A stretch of 64,000 bases of DNA from Amycolatopsis lexingtonensis (GCF_014873755.1 NZ_JADBEG010000001.1:10547001-10611000); one strand, 5' to 3'. Numbered from the stretch's first letter, positions 9,150 through 18,175 are shown. The notes: a model not told the origin generated them from the sequence alone. Numbers and translations are program-made.

Positions 9150-10149
9150 GGTGGTTCCCGCTTTCGAAGCTCAGGCAGTTGACGAGACTGTTTTCGACGG
9201 TGTCGCTCAGGGCGTGGTCGGTGTAGTAGGCGGTGTGCGGGCTGATCACGACGTTCGGCAGCTTTTGCAGCCGCACCAACGCTTCCGCGTTCACGGGCCG
9301 CCCCCGGTGGTCGGCGTAGAAGATGCCTTCCTCGCCTTCGAGGACGTCGAGCGCGGCGCCGCCCAGTCGCCCGCTCTCCAGGCCGCGGACGAGGGCCTCG
9401 GTGTCGAGGAGCGGCCCGCGCCCGGTGTTGACGACGATCGCGCCGCGCTTCAGCCGCGCGATCCGCCGCCGGTCGAGCAGGTGGTGCGTTTCGGCGGTCA
9501 ACGGCGTGTGGAGCGTGACGATGTCGCTCACCTGCAGGAGTTCGTCGAGCGGAACGTAATCGGCGGAATTCCGCGGCACGCTGTCGTGCGCGACGATGTG
9601 ACAACCGAACCCGCGCAACCGATCCATGACGGCGACGCCGATGCGCCCGGTGCCGACGACCCCGACGGTCAGATCACGCAGCTCTTTCCCGCGAACGGCG
9701 TCCAGCCGGTAGTCGTGCACCTGCGCGCGGTGCAGCATCGGCTTCGCCCCGCGGATCACCATGAGCATGAGCATCAAGGTGTAATCGGCCACGCTGTCGG
9801 GCGAGTAGGCGACGTTCTCCACGGTGATCCCGACGGACTTCGCGTAGTCGACGTCGATGTGGTTGTAGCCGACGCTGCGGGTGGAGACGTACTCGACGCC
9901 GACGCGGCTCAGCGCCCGCAAAGCCGAGTCGGCGACCCGGGTCTTGTGCCCGATGCTGACGCACCGGTTCCCGGCGGCCAGCCCGGCGTTGTGGTCGGCC
10001 ACCGGGTCTTCGGTGATGGTGGGCGTGACTCCACAGTGGAGCGCCAGCTCCCGGAAGAGCGCGGCTTCATCCGGCGCGCACCCGTAGACAGTGACCCCGA
10101 TCCTCACCGGCGCCCGAGAGCGGGCCGGTGCTTGCTGGCTGTCGGTCAT
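9142..10149 (-). CDS. vanH: VanH, NAD(P)H-dependent D-lactate dehydrogenase
   Basis: A 335-residue 2-hydroxyacid dehydrogenase that reduces pyruvate to D-lactate for VanA. The Rossmann loop 'VGTGRIG' is at about residues 165-171. The catalytic arginine lies in 'NTGRGPLLD', the glutamate in 'LEGEEGIF' and His305 in 'ISPHTAYYT'. The first ATG (10149) has no Shine-Dalgarno site. A -10-like hexamer ends eight bases before it, so the message is probably leaderless, and the array of VanR boxes sits just upstream. It is the first gene of the minus-strand vanHAX operon. Confidence 0.94.
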   Translation of the reverse strand: MTDSQQAPARSRAPVRIGVTVYGCAPDEAALFRELALHCGVTPTITEDPVADHNAGLAAGNRCVSIGHKTRVADSALRALSRVGVEYVSTRSVGYNHIDVDYAKSVGITVENVAYSPDSVADYTLMLMLMVIRGAKPMLHRAQVHDYRLDAVRGKELRDLTVGVVGTGRIGVAVMDRLRGFGCHIVAHDSVPRNSADYVPLDELLQVSDIVTLHTPLTAETHHLLDRRRIARLKRGAIVVNTGRGPLLDTEALVRGLESGRLGGAALDVLEGEEGIFYADHRGRPVNAEALVRLQKLPNVVISPHTAYYTDHALSDTVENSLVNCLSFESGNHHG

Positions 10150-10156
10150 ACGCGCC

Positions 10157-10212
10157 AGTCAAGAGGGGTCGGGGTTGCGAGCCCGTATGCGTTTTTCGAT
10201 ATATCCGCGATA
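10157..10212 (-). promoter_or_regulatory. vanHAX promoter with three 11-bp VanR boxes
   Basis: Reading towards vanH: TATCGCGGATA (10212-10202), TATCGAAAAAC (10201-10191) and GCATACGGGCT (10190-10180). A TTGACT hexamer follows at 10162-10157, ending eight bases from the ATG. Units two and three are nearly the same as those before vanY, at the same distance from the start codon within one base. The proximal unit covers the -35 region, the usual arrangement for an OmpR-family activator. Seen: repeats and spacing. Inferred: VanR binding and a leaderless transcript. Confidence 0.7.
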
Positions 10213-10286
10213 GGGATCCGCGCCCGGGCACGGTCGCGGCGGCTGCTGCCCGCTCGCGACCGATGCCCGGCGAACCGCGGTCCCGG

Positions 10287-11180
10287 TCAGCCCCGGTACG
10301 CGCCGCCGTCGAGGTCCTCGATCAGTGTGCGCCCGGTCGGTGTCCACCCCAGCAGCTCCTGCGTGGCGGTGCTCGTCGCCGCCAGGTCCATCGCGAAGAA
10401 CCGGCCGATCCAGCCGAAGTGGCCCGGGACGTCGGCCGCGTCGATCGAGGCCACCGGCAGGTCGAACGCGCGCCCGATCGCCTCGGCGATCTCCTTCGTC
10501 GGCACGCCTTCCTCGGCGACCGCGTGCAGGCGGCTGCCCGCGGGTGCCTTCTCCAGACCGAGGACGACCATGCGCGCGGCGTCGCCGACGTGCACCGCGG
10601 CCCAGCGGTTGGTGCCGTCGCCGGGGTAGCCGGCCACGCCCTTCTCGCGGGCGATCGCCGACAGGTGGGCGATGAACCCGTGGTCGCCGGTCCCGTGCAC
10701 CGTCGGGGAGAACCGCAGGCTGACGGGGTGCAGGCCGCGATCGGTGAACCCGAGCGCGAGGTTTTCGGTGCCGCCGCGCGGGGAGTCCGGACCGTGGAAC
10801 GGGGACGCGTCGGCCTCGGTGGCCGGGCGGCCCCCCACCAGGCCCGCGACTCCCGACGCCAGCAGGAACGGGCGGCCGGTGCCCTCGAGCGCGTCGCCGA
10901 TCGTCTCGACGGCGGCCCGCTCGGCCGCGTTCGACGCGGCCTGGTCGGCGAAGTCGTGTTTGTTGGCCAGGTGGATGACGGCGTCGGCCGCTTCGGCGCC
11001 GGCACGGAGGCCGGCCAGGTCGTCGAGGTCGCCGCGCCGGACCTGGACGCCCTTCGCCTCGAGCTTCGCGGCGGACGCGGCCGAGCGGGCCAGCCCGGTG
11101 ACCTCGTGGCCGGCGGCGAGCAGTTCGCCGACGACGGCGGTGCCGATCCAGCCGGAGGCACCGGTGACGAAAACGCGCAT
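10287..11180 (-). CDS. NAD(P)-dependent epimerase/dehydratase-like (extended SDR)
   Basis: A 297-residue Rossmann protein. The N-terminal 'VTGASGWIGTAVVGELL' is the nucleotide-binding loop (GxxGxxG) of extended or atypical SDR proteins, and 'DAVIHLAN' matches the SDR third-strand region. The catalytic YxxxK pattern is not evident where expected, which places it with the atypical NAD-dependent epimerase/NmrA-like group whose substrates vary; none can be named. It is divergent from a TetR regulator with palindromes between them, so it is probably the TetR target. Confidence 0.8.
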   Translation of the reverse strand: MRVFVTGASGWIGTAVVGELLAAGHEVTGLARSAASAAKLEAKGVQVRRGDLDDLAGLRAGAEAADAVIHLANKHDFADQAASNAAERAAVETIGDALEGTGRPFLLASGVAGLVGGRPATEADASPFHGPDSPRGGTENLALGFTDRGLHPVSLRFSPTVHGTGDHGFIAHLSAIAREKGVAGYPGDGTNRWAAVHVGDAARMVVLGLEKAPAGSRLHAVAEEGVPTKEIAEAIGRAFDLPVASIDAADVPGHFGWIGRFFAMDLAATSTATQELLGWTPTGRTLIEDLDGGAYRG

Positions 11181-11203
11181 GGCGTGAACTCCTTCGCAGA
11201 GGT

Positions 11204-11267
11204 GATGTCAGTGACCGACGTCAGTCGCTGACATCGACACTGTACGCCTTTATGTCAGCCGCTGTCA
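11204..11267. promoter_or_regulatory. TetR operators between SDR gene and regulator
   Basis: A perfect 8-bp inverted repeat, GATGTCAG at 11204-11211 and CTGACATC at 11228-11235, spans 32 bp. A second imperfect one (TGTCAG, then CTGTCA, around the palindromic core 11256-11264) lies 18 bp before the regulator start. The shared half-site TGTCAG suggests one dimeric regulator binding both to control the two divergent genes. Confidence 0.6.
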
Positions 11268-11284
11268 TCACTACACTCGGCGGC

Positions 11285-11863
11285 ATGGTGCGCTGGGAAC
11301 CCGGGACCGCGGAGCGGCTGCAGCAGGCCGCGCTGGAGCTGTTCGCCACCCGCGGGTACGAGCAGACGACCGCCGCGGAGATCGCGCAGGCCGTCGGCCT
11401 GACCGAGCGCACCTTCTTCCGGCACTTCAGCGACAAGCGCGAGGTGCTCTTCCACGGGCAGGAACTGCTGGTCCAGGCGTTCCTCGACGGCATCGCGGCC
11501 GCCCCGCCGGAGTCGTCACCGCTCGAGGTCGTCGCCGCGGCGCTGCGGTCGGCGTCGGCCTTCTTCCCGGACGAGCGCCGCCCGCACTCCCGCACGCGGC
11601 AGTCGGTGATCGACCGCAACCCGGCACTGCGGGAACGGGAACGCCACAAGCTGACGACCCTGGCCACGGCGGTCGCCGAGGCCCTGCGCGCCCGCGGCGT
11701 CGGCGAGCCCGCGGCCACCCTCGCGGCGGAATCGGGGGCGACGGTGTTCGGAATCGCGTTCACCCGGTGGCTGCACGAGGAGCGGTCGCTGGCCGACCTC
11801 GCGGCCGAGGTGCTGGACGAGCTGCTGGCGCTGGCCGGCGAAGCCGCTCAGGCCAGTCGGTGA
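11285..11863 (+). CDS. TetR-family transcriptional regulator
   Basis: A 192-residue repressor. The N-terminal helix-turn-helix is clear: 'AALELFATRGYEQTTAAEIA' followed by 'VGLTERTFFRHFSDKREV', the standard TetR_N pattern. The C-terminal ligand domain is variable, so the inducer is unknown. The ATG at 11285 is preferred over the upstream in-frame ATG at 11252, because the latter lies inside the operator palindrome and the protein would otherwise gain a non-homologous extension. It is divergent from the SDR gene, its likely target. Confidence 0.85.
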   Translation: MVRWEPGTAERLQQAALELFATRGYEQTTAAEIAQAVGLTERTFFRHFSDKREVLFHGQELLVQAFLDGIAAAPPESSPLEVVAAALRSASAFFPDERRPHSRTRQSVIDRNPALRERERHKLTTLATAVAEALRARGVGEPAATLAAESGATVFGIAFTRWLHEERSLADLAAEVLDELLALAGEAAQASR

Positions 11864-11906
11864 ACAGCCGGGTCCCGGGACCCGGACTGTCCACTGTGGA
11901 GTAGCG

Positions 11907-12566
11907 CTAGCGGGCCAGCGGGGCCGTGAACTGCTGGTCCGAGGTGACCTGCAGGGTGCACACGGCGGTGAACTTCCGCGCTTTCCACGCCGCCGAGTCC
12001 GGGTAGAACACCCCGAGCTCCGCCTCGACCGGCAGGGGCCGGCCGGCGCCGAACTTCGCCGCGTGCTTGGCCTCGCACCCGCTCTTCGCCTGCGATTCGA
12101 GGTAGTCCTCGCCCGGATACTCGCCTTCGAGGTAGCCCTTCAGCGGCACCGTGTCGAAGACCTCGCCGTCGTGCGGGCCCGTGCAGGGGACCTTCGTCGC
12201 GTCCGCGCCGAAGCCCGGCGGCGTGTTGTAGCACTCGCCGACCTTGAGTCCCACGATCGTGGGAGTCGTGCCCAGCGTCTTGGCCTTGCCGGCGATGTAG
12301 ACGACGCCGACGACCAGCCCGCCCGCCCACAGCAGGCTGAGCACGATGCCGGCGATGGCCATGCCGCGCCCCGGCTGGCCGGTCCGGTTGATCTGGACCA
12401 GTGCGGCGATCCCCAGGATCAGGCCGAGGATCAGCGAGAAGCCGCAGATGCCGAGGATGCCGAGGATCAGCGAGGCGATCGCCAGCCCGTTCCGGCCCGT
12501 CGGCCGCGGCGGGCCCTGCGCGACGGCCATCCACTGCGGCGGGTTCGGCGGGTACTGATTGGACAT
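11907..12566 (-). CDS. DUF4190-type membrane protein with septum-formation-like C-terminus
   Basis: A 219-residue protein. A Pro-rich cytoplasmic N-terminus ('MSNQYPPNPPQW') is followed by two membrane segments ('GLAIASLILGILGICG' to 'LGLILGIAALVQI', then 'GMAIAGIVLSLLWAGGLVVG'), the DUF4190 pattern. An extracytoplasmic domain with Cys residues in 'VGECYNTPPG', 'KVPCTGPHDGEVF', 'KSGCEAKH' and 'FTAVCTLQV' follows. The 'VPC..PHDGEVF' stretch resembles the Septum_form/DUF4352-like domains common in actinomycetes. Function unknown. GGGGGA precedes the ATG. Likely monocistronic. Confidence 0.75.
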   Translation of the reverse strand: MSNQYPPNPPQWMAVAQGPPRPTGRNGLAIASLILGILGICGFSLILGLILGIAALVQINRTGQPGRGMAIAGIVLSLLWAGGLVVGVVYIAGKAKTLGTTPTIVGLKVGECYNTPPGFGADATKVPCTGPHDGEVFDTVPLKGYLEGEYPGEDYLESQAKSGCEAKHAAKFGAGRPLPVEAELGVFYPDSAAWKARKFTAVCTLQVTSDQQFTAPLAR

Positions 12567-12690
12567 GGATCCCCCTGCGTAGCTGCGTCGAGCGGTCGCC
12601 ATTATGGACACGTCCGGGGAACGTGTCACATCGGACTGGGCCATACGGCATACTGGGTCACCATTGCGGCGGGCGAGGACCGGAGGGGCC

Positions 12691-14604
12691 GTGACGGGGC
12701 AGAACGTGGTCGTAGCCGGGCGGACGACCGACATGTGGGAGCGGCTTTTCCAGCCGGCGGAGCGGTGGGGCTGGGAGTTCGTCAAGCCTGTGCCGGCGAC
12801 GGTCAGCCCGGAGGCGGCCAACCCGCCGATGGCGGAACAGGTGTACGCGCCGCACGACTACCAGCTGCGCGAGAAGCGGGCCAAGCGGGCGTGGATCGGG
12901 CTGATCGGCTACCTCGTGCTGGCCTTCGTGATCGCCGTGATGGTCGCCGGGATGGTGGAGGCGGCCGTCAAGGAAGTCCCGATGGCCGTGGAACTGGCGG
13001 GCGACATCGTCCTGGGACTCGGGGTCCTGCTGGCGATCTGGAACCTCGTCCGCACGCGGCGCCGGTTCACCGTGATGAAGCGCGACTACACCACCCGGTA
13101 CAACGCCGCCGTCGAGCGCTACAACGCGGCCTACACGTCGTGGCAGCAGCGCGTCGCCGAGCACGACCAGCGTGAGGCGCAGCGGGTGGCCGCGGCGATG
13201 CGCTGGTACCCGGTGCAGCTCACCACGCGCCCGGCCCGGGTCGACGTCTTCGGTGGCACCGAAGACGGCTGGGCGAGCCTGCTCGTGACCATGGGGTCGC
13301 CGCTGCTCGCCGCCGGCTCGTCGGTCTTCCTGCTCGACTTCACCGACCTCGCGGTGGGCGACAACCTCGTCGTCGCGGCCAGGGCCAAGGGGCACAACGT
13401 CGCCGTCCGGGAACTGCCGCGCGACCTCGCCGAGCTCGGCATCATCGCCGACCTCGACGCGACGGAGATGGCCGAGATGGTCGCCGAGACCATGCACACG
13501 ATGAACCGCACGCAGTTCGGCGCCGACCTGCGCGGCCTGCACACCGACCTGCTCACCGCCGTCGGCGAGCGGCTGAGCGGCCCGTTCACCTTCGCCAAGG
13601 TCGTCGCCGGGCTGCAGGTGTTCCGCCGGGTCTACGACGCGGGCTCGGACGACACCCTCTCCCCGGACGAGGTGCGCAAGCTCAACTCCTACGTGGACAC
13701 CGTCGGCGGCACCGACCAGACGCAGAACGAGCTCCAGGCGCTCGAAGGCGAGCTGCGCGGGCTGGCCAGGGCGGAACGCGCGGCGGAGGAGCAGGCGACG
13801 GCCGGGTTCCGCGCGTCGTGGCCCGTCCGCGGGTACTCCGTCATCGCGACCAGGGCCAAGACCGGCCGGCACCGCCGGTTCGTCGAGCACATCGTCTTCC
13901 ACCGCACGCTGCAGGAGCTGCACACCCGCGAGGCGACCGGCCGCGAGACGCTGATCGTCGCGGGGGCCGACCAGATCGGGCTGGAGTCGCTCGAGGCCAT
14001 GGCGCGGCAGGCGCGCCGGGCGGGCGTCCGGCTGGTCTTCCTCGTCCAGCACCTGCGCGACGACATGCAGAAGCTGCTCGGCGCCGCGGGCACCGTCACG
14101 CTGCTGATGCAGCTCGGCAACGGCGACGAGGCCGCGAACGCGGCGGAGTTCATCGGCCGCGGGTACAAGTTCGAGCTGTCGCAGCTCACCCTCCAGGTCG
14201 GGCGGACGCTGACCCACGGCACGGCGTCGACCGAGGGCGGGTCCTCGAGCGTGCAGCGGTCCCGCGGCTACACCTACGGCGGGACGTCGGGGAGCTCGAC
14301 GGGGCCGAACGGCGGGAGTTCCAGCTCGGGCAGCTCGTGGAGCACCACGAACACCACGACCCACAGCCGCGAACAGAACTGGTCGCAAACGCTTTCCCAG
14401 TCCGAGGCCGACTCCCAGAACCGCGGGGTGACCGCGTCCCGGGTGTACGAGTTCGAGGTCGAGCCGACCGCCCTGCAGGGGCTCGCGCCGACGGCGTTCG
14501 TGCTGGTCGAAAACGGCGTCTCGGGCCGCCGGGTGCTGATCGGCGACTGCAACCCGGGAACCGTGCTGCTCGACCGGGTCGCCGACCGCCCCCGCATCGG
14601 CTGA
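12691..14604 (+). CDS. Membrane-anchored, apparently degenerate FtsK/HerA-like protein
   Basis: A 637-residue protein with two membrane segments, 'WIGLIGYLVLAFVIAVMVAG' (about residues 68-88) and one near 99-120, then a helical linker. The rest resembles an FtsK/HerA/TraG-like ATPase core that has lost its nucleotide loop. 'VFGGTEDGWASLLVTMGSPL' sits where a Walker A would be but has no GKS/T. Later, 'ETLIVAGADQIGLESLEAMA' and 'GVRLVFLVQHL' mimic the Walker B and sensor strands. A Gly/Ser/Thr-rich linker (about residues 540-590) precedes a C-terminal beta-rich piece. Start: GTG at 12691 after GGAGG. It is first in a five-gene operon with an intact ATPase, and may be its membrane scaffold. The fold claim is inference. 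Confidence 0.7.
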   Translation: MTGQNVVVAGRTTDMWERLFQPAERWGWEFVKPVPATVSPEAANPPMAEQVYAPHDYQLREKRAKRAWIGLIGYLVLAFVIAVMVAGMVEAAVKEVPMAVELAGDIVLGLGVLLAIWNLVRTRRRFTVMKRDYTTRYNAAVERYNAAYTSWQQRVAEHDQREAQRVAAAMRWYPVQLTTRPARVDVFGGTEDGWASLLVTMGSPLLAAGSSVFLLDFTDLAVGDNLVVAARAKGHNVAVRELPRDLAELGIIADLDATEMAEMVAETMHTMNRTQFGADLRGLHTDLLTAVGERLSGPFTFAKVVAGLQVFRRVYDAGSDDTLSPDEVRKLNSYVDTVGGTDQTQNELQALEGELRGLARAERAAEEQATAGFRASWPVRGYSVIATRAKTGRHRRFVEHIVFHRTLQELHTREATGRETLIVAGADQIGLESLEAMARQARRAGVRLVFLVQHLRDDMQKLLGAAGTVTLLMQLGNGDEAANAAEFIGRGYKFELSQLTLQVGRTLTHGTASTEGGSSSVQRSRGYTYGGTSGSSTGPNGGSSSSGSSWSTTNTTTHSREQNWSQTLSQSEADSQNRGVTASRVYEFEVEPTALQGLAPTAFVLVENGVSGRRVLIGDCNPGTVLLDRVADRPRIG

Positions 14605-14612
14605 GCACCGCC

Positions 14613-17447
14613 GTGCTGGACGGGTTCGCGTTCCACGACCTGCTCGCCATCCCGCGCGGCGACGACCTCGCGGCGGGGCTGGACCGGCCCGACGAAACCG
14701 GCGGGCGCTCGCCGGCGCAGTTGTTCGCCGCGCTCACCGCCGCCCACGCCGACCTGCGGTTCCGTGGCCCGGACGCGGCCTTCGCCGTGGCCTGGGAGCG
14801 CCCGGCGGGCAGCCGCGCGCTGCGAGTACTGGTCGGTGGCCGCCCGCACTCCCCGGTCGCGCGGCCGGGGACGGCCGGGGTGGTCCCGGTGCTGTACCCG
14901 CCGGGCGGGCTCGGCCGCGCGGCGGACACCGCGGAGCTCGCGGCCCGGTGGGCGGCGCTGCCGTCCTGGACGCGCTGCACGGGCGGCTCCGATCCACTGT
15001 GGACACCGCAGTCCGGCGCGGAAGCCCCGGGGCGCGGCGGGTTCGACGACTACGTCGCCCACATGCCCGGCGCGTTCGCCTGGCTGGTCGTGGCCGAACC
15101 CGTGGCCGGCGACGCGATCGAGCGCGAGCTGCTGGGACTGGAAACCACGATGCCCCGGCTGCGGCAGCGGGAGAACTCCGAGCCGGACCGGATCGCGTTG
15201 CAGCGCGCGGAAGGCCGGTACCGGGAGCTGTCGCGCGCGCAACCCGCCGGCCTGTGGGCCGTGCACGTGCTGGTCGGCGGCCCGGACGAAGCGGCGACGC
15301 GCGCGGCGGCGGCGTTGCTGTGCAGCGCGAGCGATCTCGACGCGCTCCCGTACGTGCTGACGCCGGGCACCGAGTGCGCCGGGCTCGAGCAGATCTGGGG
15401 CAAGTCGATCGAAGACGGCGCCTTGAGCTCGCCGTTCCGGGCGACCGGCGAGCTCGTCGCGGCGGTCGCGCGGCCGCCCCGCCGGGAGCTGCCCGGGATC
15501 CGGATGACCGAGCCGCCGCTGTTCGACGTCACGCCCGAATTCGACGGCGACGTCCCGCTGGGCACGGTGCTCGACGACGCCGACCAGCCCGTCGGCGAGT
15601 TCGCCGTCGCGCTGGACACCCTCAACCGGCACACGTTCGTCGCCGGGGCGACCGGTTCGGGCAAGTCCCAGACCGTGCGGCACCTGCTGGAGGGGCTGCA
15701 CCGCGCCGGGGTGCCGTGGCTGGTGATCGAGCCGGCGAAGGCCGAGTACGCGGCCATGGCCGGGCGGCTCGGCCCCGATGGCGCCGTGACCGTGATCCGG
15801 CCGGGTGATCCCACGGCTTACCCCGCCGGGCTGAACCCGCTGGAGCCCGCCGCGGGTTTCCCGTTGCAGACGCACCTGGATCTCGTCCGCGCGCTGTTCC
15901 TGGCCGCGTTCGACGCCGACGAGCCGTTCCCCCAGGTGCTGTCGCAGGCGCTGACCCGCTGCTACGCCCGGCAGGGCTGGGACACGGTGACCGGGCGGGT
16001 GCGCGGGCGGGTCGAGCCGGTGAAGTACCCCGGCCTCGGTGACCTGCAGGCGACCGCGATCGAGGTGGTCGACGGTATCGGGTATGGCAAGGAGGTCGCC
16101 GACAACGTCCGCGGCTTCGTCGACGTCCGGATCGGCTCCCTGCGGCTCGGCACGCCCGGCCGGTTCTTCGAGGGCGGCCACCCGCTGGACGTCGCGGCGC
16201 TGCTGCGCGGCAACGTCGTGCTGGAGATCGAAGACCTCGGGTCCGACGCCGACAAGGCGTTCTTCATCGGGGCGGTGCTGATCCGGCTGTTCGAGCACCT
16301 GCGCGTCCACCACCAGCCGGGCGCGCGCGGGTTGAAGCACGTGCTGGTGCTGGAGGAGGCGCACCGGCTCCTGAAGCGCGCCGAGCCGGGGAGCCCGGCC
16401 GAGCACGCGGTGGAGCTGTTCACGTCGATGCTGGCGGAGATCCGCGCGTACGGCGAGGGGATCATCGTCGCCGAACAGATCCCCGGCAAGATCGTCCCGG
16501 ACGTCGTCAAGAACACCGCGTGCAAGATCCTGCACCGGCTGCCCGCCGAGGACGACCGGCTCGCCGTCGGCGCCACGATGAACCTGAGCGAGGCGCAGTC
16601 GCGGCACGTCGTGACGCTGCCGCCGGGCCGGGCCGCGGTGTTCACCGACGGCATGGACCGGCCGCTGCGGCTGCTGATGCCGCTGAACGAGCGTGCCGAG
16701 GACGCTGCCGCGGTTTCCAAGGCCCCGGCCGTGGTGGCCCGGCGGAGTGTCGCTTGTGGACCGTTGTGCGGTGCGTCGCCGTGCACGCTGGGACGCCTGA
16801 GCGAGGCCGTCCACCGCGCCGACGACGACCCGCGGCTGGTGCTGTGGCTGGAACTGCTGACGGTCGCCCACATCACGGGCCGCCGCGCGCCCGATCCGGA
16901 CCCGGCCTGGATCGAGCAGCTGCACGGGTCCTTCGCCGAGCAGACGTTGGAATGCGCGGTGGCGCACCGGATCCAGGCCGCCGTCGACGCGCGGTACGCG
17001 GGCATCGCGGAGTACAACTCGCCCGGGGACTTCATCGCGCACCTGGCCGAGAGCGCGCGGCGGACGCTCCGGGGCGAGCCGCACGGGTGCGACGTCCCGG
17101 AGGTCCGGTGGCAGGCGGGCACCTACCGCTGGTTCGACGTCCGGCGCGCGTTGAAGGCCGCGGGCGACGGACCGCATCCCGACACGGCTTCGTGGGCTGC
17201 CCGCGGCCTGGTCCTGTCCGGGCGGACACGGGCCGAGCAGCTGGCCGCCCTGGCCGACCGGCCGGACAGCTGGCGCAACGACAACGCGACGGTGATCGGC
17301 ACGGTGAAGCCGACGCTGATCGAGGTCGCCGCGGGAAAGCTCAGCAGGGAAAAGGATCCGAAGAGCCGGCTGCTGAGCGCCGCGGGATTCCTGAACCTGC
17401 CCAACAGCTGGCCGGCGGCGGTCCTGCGGCTGGGCGGCGGCACGTGA
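14613..17447 (+). CDS. HerA/FtsK-superfamily P-loop ATPase
   Basis: A 944-residue protein. Walker A 'GATGSGKSQT' is near residue 347 and Walker B 'HVLVLEEAHRLL' near residue 575, with 'IIVAEQIPGKIVPDVVKNT' as the sensor strand; this order is typical of HerA-like pumping ATPases (DUF87 family). A Cys cluster 'CGPLCGASPC' near residue 714 could bind metal. No membrane segment is seen, so it probably docks on the membrane protein encoded 8 nt upstream. The GTG at 14613 is the only reasonable early start; the open frame upstream is antisense-like noise over the previous gene. It overlaps the next gene by 4 nt (GTGA). The substrate pumped, DNA or protein, is unknown. Confidence 0.8.
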   Translation: MLDGFAFHDLLAIPRGDDLAAGLDRPDETGGRSPAQLFAALTAAHADLRFRGPDAAFAVAWERPAGSRALRVLVGGRPHSPVARPGTAGVVPVLYPPGGLGRAADTAELAARWAALPSWTRCTGGSDPLWTPQSGAEAPGRGGFDDYVAHMPGAFAWLVVAEPVAGDAIERELLGLETTMPRLRQRENSEPDRIALQRAEGRYRELSRAQPAGLWAVHVLVGGPDEAATRAAAALLCSASDLDALPYVLTPGTECAGLEQIWGKSIEDGALSSPFRATGELVAAVARPPRRELPGIRMTEPPLFDVTPEFDGDVPLGTVLDDADQPVGEFAVALDTLNRHTFVAGATGSGKSQTVRHLLEGLHRAGVPWLVIEPAKAEYAAMAGRLGPDGAVTVIRPGDPTAYPAGLNPLEPAAGFPLQTHLDLVRALFLAAFDADEPFPQVLSQALTRCYARQGWDTVTGRVRGRVEPVKYPGLGDLQATAIEVVDGIGYGKEVADNVRGFVDVRIGSLRLGTPGRFFEGGHPLDVAALLRGNVVLEIEDLGSDADKAFFIGAVLIRLFEHLRVHHQPGARGLKHVLVLEEAHRLLKRAEPGSPAEHAVELFTSMLAEIRAYGEGIIVAEQIPGKIVPDVVKNTACKILHRLPAEDDRLAVGATMNLSEAQSRHVVTLPPGRAAVFTDGMDRPLRLLMPLNERAEDAAAVSKAPAVVARRSVACGPLCGASPCTLGRLSEAVHRADDDPRLVLWLELLTVAHITGRRAPDPDPAWIEQLHGSFAEQTLECAVAHRIQAAVDARYAGIAEYNSPGDFIAHLAESARRTLRGEPHGCDVPEVRWQAGTYRWFDVRRALKAAGDGPHPDTASWAARGLVLSGRTRAEQLAALADRPDSWRNDNATVIGTVKPTLIEVAAGKLSREKDPKSRLLSAAGFLNLPNSWPAAVLRLGGGT

Positions 17448-18175
17448 GCGCGGACGCGCCCACCGAGAGCGGTCCGGGCGTTCCACCGGAGTCCGGAAAG
17501 GACACCGTCTGGGGTACCGATGGCCCGCAGGAGGCCGACGACGAGGAACGGGCCGAATCCGGGCCCTTGACCGGCCGGCCGCGGCCGGAGGTCGAGCCCG
17601 GGCGATATCTCGTCCACCCGGAGGACACCGAAGCGCTCGCCGAGCGGCTCGAGGAGGTCGGCCGGGAAAACGCGGACGAATGGGTCGACGAGGTGAACCC
17701 CCGGTACGAGTCGGGCGGGGAGCCGTATCGGAACAACTGCGCGGAATGCAGCCGCGCTTACGCGACAACGGCGCAGACGGACGTCCCGACCGCGGCGGCG
17801 GGCGATCCGGAACTCGGCGAACTGCGGGAAATGTGGGAGTGGACCGGCGTCGAGCCTACGAACACGGTGCGCGAAACGGACCCGGCCGAACTCGACGATT
17901 TCCAGGCGACCGCGTGGGGCCGGGTGGCGGACCAGCTCGCCGGGCAGCCGGTCGGCACGGTGGCGATCGTCGGCGTCGACTGGGAGGAAGTCAAAGTGGG
18001 GGACCAGGTGTTCGGCGGTGGGCACTGGTTCAACGCGCACGTCACGGACGACGGTCTCAAGTGGATCGACGCGCAGGACGGGACTCACCGGGATTGGCCT
18101 CCCGCCTACCCGGACCGGGTGATGGCGATCGAGTCCGTTTACCGCAGGCCGGATGAGACTGAGTGGAGAACATGA
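17444..18175 (+). CDS. Papain-fold (Tox-PL-like) glutamine deamidase candidate
   Basis: A 243-residue protein. An acidic, disordered N-terminus (1-55, containing 'DGPQEADDE') precedes a C-terminal domain that matches the Tox-PL/papain-fold toxin pattern: 'VNPRYESGG', then 'NNCAEC' with Cys99, 'GGGHWFNAHVTDDG' with His194, and 'WIDAQDG' with Asp209. Cys-His-Asp would be the catalytic triad of a glutamine deamidase, a domain common in polymorphic toxins and type III effectors. It has no signal peptide. It is coupled to the HerA-like ATPase gene by a 4-nt overlap and followed by a small gene that could be its immunity protein. Activity and target are unknown. Confidence 0.75.
   Translation: MSADAPTESGPGVPPESGKDTVWGTDGPQEADDEERAESGPLTGRPRPEVEPGRYLVHPEDTEALAERLEEVGRENADEWVDEVNPRYESGGEPYRNNCAECSRAYATTAQTDVPTAAAGDPELGELREMWEWTGVEPTNTVRETDPAELDDFQATAWGRVADQLAGQPVGTVAIVGVDWEEVKVGDQVFGGGHWFNAHVTDDGLKWIDAQDGTHRDWPPAYPDRVMAIESVYRRPDETEWRT

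Noticed and set aside
14274..17768. Very long minus-strand open frame (over 1100 codons) opposite the HerA-like ATPase genes
   Set aside because: Composition is Arg/Ala/Gln/Val-rich nonsense without any recognisable motif, and the plus strand has clear Walker motifs and coupled starts. High-GC codon bias leaves antisense frames open.
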